DNA from: JBBRGG01 sp038240875
Lineage (GTDB): Bacteria > Planctomycetota > Phycisphaerae > Phycisphaerales > UBA1924
DNA length: 10,533 bases
Reading direction: 5' to 3'
NCBI GenBank assembly: GCA_038240875.1
Contig: JBBRGG010000129.1
Coordinates: 1-10,533 of the forward strand
Part shown: positions 7,258-10,533 of the stretch, piece after piece
Layout of the letters: every line of letters begins with the position of its first letter
How positions within the stretch are numbered: the stretch's first letter is position 1
The notes under the pieces: model-generated
What the model was told of the DNA's origin: nothing
Databases searched by the model: none
The model's input: the letters and a program-made list of their open reading frames with translations, nothing else
Program-made: the position numbers and the translations under genes

Positions 7258-9447
7258 GTGAGCACGCAGGCATCGATCTTGCCGCCGGTGAGGGACGCAG
7301 AATTGGCGGACGGGCAGTCGCGCGCGTATGTGCGTGTTGGGCTTGATGCGTTGTTAGCTGAGCGAAGCGCGAACGTGCTTGGGGCGGCGACGGCGCGAGG
7401 CATTTCGCTCGCGGCGTTGCGCGATGAGCCAGAGCCACCTAAGGATTTGGATGTTGTTGGTGAGCGTGTCGCGGCGTGTATGCAGCGGCTTCGGCATGCG
7501 AGGCTTGATTTCGCGCGCGCAGCGGCGATTGTGGTTAAATCCAAGAATTATGCGCACTATGGCTCGGGCGCGTTCACGTATGCGGCGGAAGAGCTCGCAA
7601 ATGTTGTCGCAACTGCACGATTGGAAACGACAAAGAAGACGACTTCGGGAACGGGCAGCACACGCGCGCGCACGCGTGATTCGGATCGTAAGGTTCGCGC
7701 GATGATCGATGATGCCTTTGCGATGGCAACCGAGGCGGTGCGGAGGAACAGCGGTTTTGTACTTCATATTGAGCAGATATTGGCGGCGCTCGCACTCGCG
7801 GAAGATTGCTGCGTTGAACTTGCGACAGGCGAAGGAAAGACCGTGACAGCGGTTTTGCCCGCGACGCTTCGTGCGTGGACCAAGCGCGGTGTGCATGTGG
7901 TCACGGTCAATGATTATCTCGCGCGAAGAGACGCCGACACGAATCGTGGCGCGTTTGAGATGCTTGGCGTTCGGCTGGGAATTATTCAAGAGGGCAGCGA
8001 ACCACACGAGCGGCGTGAGGCGTATCGGTGCGATATCACGTATGCGGCGGACAAGCAGTTTATATTTGATTTTTTGCGAGATCGGCTCGCGGCACCGCTT
8101 GGAGTGCGCGAAGGAACGCTGCTGTTGCGTGATGCGATGGGCGGCGATGACGCCGCGATTGGTGCGCTCGAAGGCGTGACGCTTGGCTGGCGTGAACGGA
8201 TCGTCCAGCGCGGCTTGTATGCGGCGATTATTGATGAGGCCGACAGCGTACTGATCGATGATTCGGTGACGCCTGCGATTATTAGTTCGGGCGCCGAAAC
8301 CGGCGGTGATCAGCGGCACATCGAGGTTGCTGCACGGATCGCACACGAGTGGAAACAGGATGAGTTATTCACGGTTTCAGAGAAGCAGCGTCGCGTCGCG
8401 CTGACGGATGCGGGTCGATTGGCGCTGGCGCGAGCAGCGCGCGAGTTTCCGTCGTATCACGCCGGGCCCAGGCGGCGCGAGGCACTTTTGATTCAGGCGC
8501 TAGTGTCGCGCGTGCTGTATGAACGAGGGCGCGATTATGTGATTCGTGAGGGCAAGATCGAGATCGTGGATCGCTCAACGGGAAGGGTGTTGCCTGGGCG
8601 CGTGTGGGAGCTTGGGTTGCATCAGGCGGTTGAGGCGAAGGAAGGGCTCGAGGTTTCGGGTCGAAGAACCACTGCGGCGCGATCAAGCTATCAAGGGTAT
8701 TTCCGGCGGTACGCGCACATGTGTGGTATGTCGGGAACGTGCATGGAAGTTGGGCCGGAGATGTGGACGTGGTATCGGCTGCCTGTGGTGAAGGTGCCGA
8801 CGCACAAGAAGTTGGCGCGGACGCAGGGGCGCGATGTTGTGCATGTGACGCAGGAAGACAAATTTACGGCGGTGGTGGGGCGGGTGCGCGAGTCGCGCGA
8901 GCGAGGGCAGCCGGTGCTGGTTGGAACGTGGAGTATCGAGGCTTCGGAACGGCTTGCGATACGGCTGCGCGAGGCGGATATTGCGTGCGATGTGTTGAAC
9001 GCTGAGCGCGAGTCGGAAGAAGCACTGATCGTTGCGCGTGCTGGAGAAGTGGGGGCGGTGACGGTGGCGACAAATATGGCTGGCCGAGGAACGGATATTC
9101 GGATTGGTCCTGATACTGCGGCGCGAGGTGGGTTGTTAGTGATCGCGACTGAACGACACGATGAGCGGCGAGTTGATCGGCAACTTTTCGGGCGATCGGG
9201 TCGGCAGGGTGATCCGGGGCGTGCGGAGACGTTTGTTTCTTTGGAGGATGAGCTGATTCGCTCGCAGGGGTTCAAGCCTTTGGTGTGGTTGGTGAAGCGA
9301 TCGCGCGGGCCGATTAAGAACGCGGCGGCGTGGTTGCTGTGGACAATTGCGCAGGCAAATGCGAGCCGTCGTTGGCGAATCCATCGCTCGGACGCGGCAA
9401 AGGCGTCGGCGTGGCACGACAAGGCGCTGCATCATGTGACGCGATAG
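7258..9447 (+). CDS. SecA-like translocase ATPase, shortened C-terminus
   Basis: The protein has 729 residues, against about 900 for E. coli SecA. SecA-type DEAD motor motifs are present in order: Walker A TGEGKT (190-195), VTVNDYLARRDA, the ITYAADKQFIFDFLRD segment, Walker B IDEADS (325-330) followed by VLIDDSVTPAIISS, the preprotein-crosslinking region, the YRRYAHMCGMSGT-like segment (here FRRYAHMCGMSGT), ATNMAGRGTDIRI (604-616), and motif VI QLFGRSGRQGDPG (642-654). Sequence past about residue 665 is only ~65 residues, so the helical-wing and most of the helical-scaffold regions, and the Cys-rich zinc tail, are missing. The N-terminus is also divergent. It is probably an accessory SecA-family motor and not the housekeeping SecA. 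The start is GTG at 7258, six bases after the M50 stop, with GGGAG at 7242-7246. Linkage to two membrane HlyD proteins suggests that it drives a dedicated export step. The protein partner or channel is unknown. Confidence 0.88.
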   Translation: MSTQASILPPVRDAELADGQSRAYVRVGLDALLAERSANVLGAATARGISLAALRDEPEPPKDLDVVGERVAACMQRLRHARLDFARAAAIVVKSKNYAHYGSGAFTYAAEELANVVATARLETTKKTTSGTGSTRARTRDSDRKVRAMIDDAFAMATEAVRRNSGFVLHIEQILAALALAEDCCVELATGEGKTVTAVLPATLRAWTKRGVHVVTVNDYLARRDADTNRGAFEMLGVRLGIIQEGSEPHERREAYRCDITYAADKQFIFDFLRDRLAAPLGVREGTLLLRDAMGGDDAAIGALEGVTLGWRERIVQRGLYAAIIDEADSVLIDDSVTPAIISSGAETGGDQRHIEVAARIAHEWKQDELFTVSEKQRRVALTDAGRLALARAAREFPSYHAGPRRREALLIQALVSRVLYERGRDYVIREGKIEIVDRSTGRVLPGRVWELGLHQAVEAKEGLEVSGRRTTAARSSYQGYFRRYAHMCGMSGTCMEVGPEMWTWYRLPVVKVPTHKKLARTQGRDVVHVTQEDKFTAVVGRVRESRERGQPVLVGTWSIEASERLAIRLREADIACDVLNAERESEEALIVARAGEVGAVTVATNMAGRGTDIRIGPDTAARGGLLVIATERHDERRVDRQLFGRSGRQGDPGRAETFVSLEDELIRSQGFKPLVWLVKRSRGPIKNAAAWLLWTIAQANASRRWRIHRSDAAKASAWHDKALHHVTR

Positions 9448-9455
9448 GCGAGGAA

Positions 9456-9519
9456 AGTGGCATAGTGGTGCAGTGGCAAGGTGACGCAGTGGCAAAGTGG
9501 CGCAGTGGCAAAGTGAAGA
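9456..9519. repeat. Four 16-bp tandem repeats (eight 8-bp half-units)
   Basis: The consensus unit AGTGGCAAAGTGGCGC occurs at 9456, 9472, 9488 and 9504 with one to four changes per copy. Each unit is itself two AGTGGCRN-like octamers. They fill most of the 100-base gap between two convergent genes (9448-9547). The unit is not a multiple of three, so translation of it in any frame is meaningless. There is no inverted symmetry and no clear terminator in the gap. Confidence 0.92.
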
Positions 9520-9547
9520 ATCAAGAATCGCAGTGAACCAGATTGGC

Positions 9548-10533
9548 TTATTTCTTTGCGAGCATTGCAGCGGTGAAGAGTTTGCCCGTGGTGGAGCGTT
9601 GCCAGGTCCAAGCCGGGCCATGCTTTGCTTCGTAATAGGCCCAGATCTCGAACCAATAGCTTCGGAAGCGGTGAATGCCAAAGGGCTCAAAGTGGGCGTG
9701 GACTTTATTCATGACTTCGCGCGGGGTGCCGGTGAAGCCAAGCACGACACGGCCATGGCGCACGCTTTCGGTATCGAGCGGAAGGTGCGCGTAGCGTCCG
9801 AGAAGTTGCAAAATGTTGGCGGCGGCGTACGGCCCGACGCCTGGGAGCTCTTGCAGAAGCTCGAAGAGATCGTCGTCGGTGGTGGCGGGGTCAAGAGCCG
9901 CAGCCAAGTCAAAGGTGTTTTTGTGGGTTTTCTTGGTGGATTTGATCGTTAGTTTCTTTGAAGTTGAGTTCAATGAGCTTGAGTTCTTTAAATATGACTT
10001 CTTTGATGTAGCTTCTTTGAACAATCGTGCGATCTCGACGATGCGTTGATCGCGATAGCCAACGCGGCAGCGAGCGCGAAGGGTCGCCGGGCGTACCAAC
10101 GCGAGGGCGTCAATCGCTGGGAATGCGTGCGTATCGATGTCGGCATTCCTGAGTGCGTGTGGAATTGTTTTCTTTGAAGTGGACGCCTGCTTTGGACTGG
10201 TCAAACGTTTGCCGACGACGGCGCACAGGCGCGTGTTCATCGTGATGGTGCCTGGCCACTGCACGTTGCAACTGGTGACAGTCTTGATGACGTCTTCAAA
10301 GAAGGTTGGCGAGCGAAAGAGGCGACCTTGGCCTGAGGCTTTCCAGCGCGGATCGAGGGCATGGAATTCGGCGAGAGTTTCTGCCGATTCATCCAAGCGA
10401 AGCATGCGTGTGATGTGAGCGGTGATTGTGTTGCGCGCGGCTGTTCGTGCGGTTCGGCTGGTCGGCGAGCCATCAGGAAGGCTAGTGGGAAGGTCGCCTT
10501 CGATGCGAATGGTCAAAGGCGTGCCTGGGGAAG
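9548..10533 (-). CDS. HhH-GPD superfamily DNA glycosylase (Ogg/AlkA type), 5' end probably beyond window
   Basis: The protein excises damaged bases in base-excision repair; the exact lesion cannot be told from sequence. Numbering from the TTG at 10516 (322 residues), LFRSPTFFEDVIKTVTS (66-82) is the first helical region typical of the Ogg/AlkA family. LPGVGPYAAANIL (224-236) is the helix-hairpin-helix DNA-binding motif, and D248 in LPLDTESVRH is the expected catalytic Asp. There is no iron-sulfur Cys cluster. The frame stays open upstream of the TTG to the window edge (reading SPGTPLTIRIEG), and family members have a longer N-terminal beta domain, so the true start is probably outside the window. 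An AT-rich Lys/Ser/Thr insertion at residues ~169-200 separates the two halves of the helical domain. The gene is convergent with the SecA-like gene and probably not part of that system. Confidence 0.85.
   Translation of the reverse strand, partial: SPGTPLTIRIEGDLPTSLPDGSPTSRTARTAARNTITAHITRMLRLDESAETLAEFHALDPRWKASGQGRLFRSPTFFEDVIKTVTSCNVQWPGTITMNTRLCAVVGKRLTSPKQASTSKKTIPHALRNADIDTHAFPAIDALALVRPATLRARCRVGYRDQRIVEIARLFKEATSKKSYLKNSSSLNSTSKKLTIKSTKKTHKNTFDLAAALDPATTDDDLFELLQELPGVGPYAAANILQLLGRYAHLPLDTESVRHGRVVLGFTGTPREVMNKVHAHFEPFGIHRFRSYWFEIWAYYEAKHGPAWTWQRSTTGKLFTAAMLAKK
9917..10012. other. Low-complexity insertion within the glycosylase gene
   Basis: The segment encodes a run rich in Ser, Lys, Thr and Asn (residues ~169-200, with SKK occurring twice and TKK once). 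Its plus strand is T-rich. TTCTTTGA occurs at 9954, 9999 and 10013, and again at 10170. The base composition contrasts with the GC-rich gene around it. It interrupts the region between RDQRIVEIARLF and the FDLAAALDP helix, where family members usually have a short loop. Confidence 0.6.

Noticed and set aside
7354..8346. 330-residue open frame on the minus strand
   Set aside because: It lies fully inside the SecA-like gene, which has clear motifs; the product is Arg/His-rich with no recognisable domain, typical of antisense frames in GC-rich DNA.
9456..9519. Short CRISPR-like array
   Set aside because: The units are directly adjacent with no unique spacers; it is a simple tandem repeat.
10514..10516. 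TTG as the true start of the glycosylase
   Set aside because: The frame remains open to the window edge with plausible beta-strand sequence, and the family has a longer N-terminus; the start is probably outside the window.

Overview
The window looks like a piece of a GC-rich planctomycete chromosome, possibly of the Phycisphaerae type. That assignment is an inference from gene content. It rests on a PqqD-like/M50/HlyD fusion protein, a GAF-HlyD fusion, a short SecA-like motor, a DUF3467 protein and an Ogg/AlkA-type DNA glycosylase. No rRNA, tRNA, insertion sequence or CRISPR array was seen.

Layout. (1) Positions 1-1838, minus strand: a long gene running off the left edge. It encodes an N-terminal CHAD domain fused to a C-terminal Ppx/GppA-type phosphatase domain. 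It is easy to miss because its stop codon lies outside the window. (2) Positions 1839-2165: divergent intergenic region with two inverted repeats. (3) Positions 2166-2489, plus strand: a small DUF3467 protein, followed by a hairpin that may be a terminator. (4) Positions 2490-2781: a non-coding stretch with a perfect 19-bp palindrome, in the right place for an operator. (5) Positions 2782-9447, plus strand: a tight three-gene operon with gaps of 3 and 6 bases. It encodes a two-GAF/one-TM/HlyD adaptor, a PqqD-like/M50 metalloprotease/HlyD membrane protein, and a SecA-like ATPase with a shortened C-terminus. (6) Positions 9448-9547: a convergent intergenic gap filled by four 16-bp tandem repeats. 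(7) Positions 9548-10533, minus strand: an HhH-GPD DNA glycosylase that is probably cut at its N-terminus by the right edge and carries an unusual low-complexity Lys/Ser/Thr insertion.

How the genes may work together. The three-gene operon is the most interesting part. A cytoplasmic sensing module (GAF) is joined to a periplasmic HlyD adaptor. A second HlyD adaptor is joined to an intramembrane-type M50 protease and a peptide-binding-like PqqD domain. A SecA-family motor completes the set. Together they suggest a dedicated export or processing machine for peptide or protein substrates. No ABC, RND or TolC component and no obvious substrate gene is present. The two flanking genes, CHAD-Ppx (polyphosphate) and the glycosylase (base-excision repair), are probably unrelated to it.
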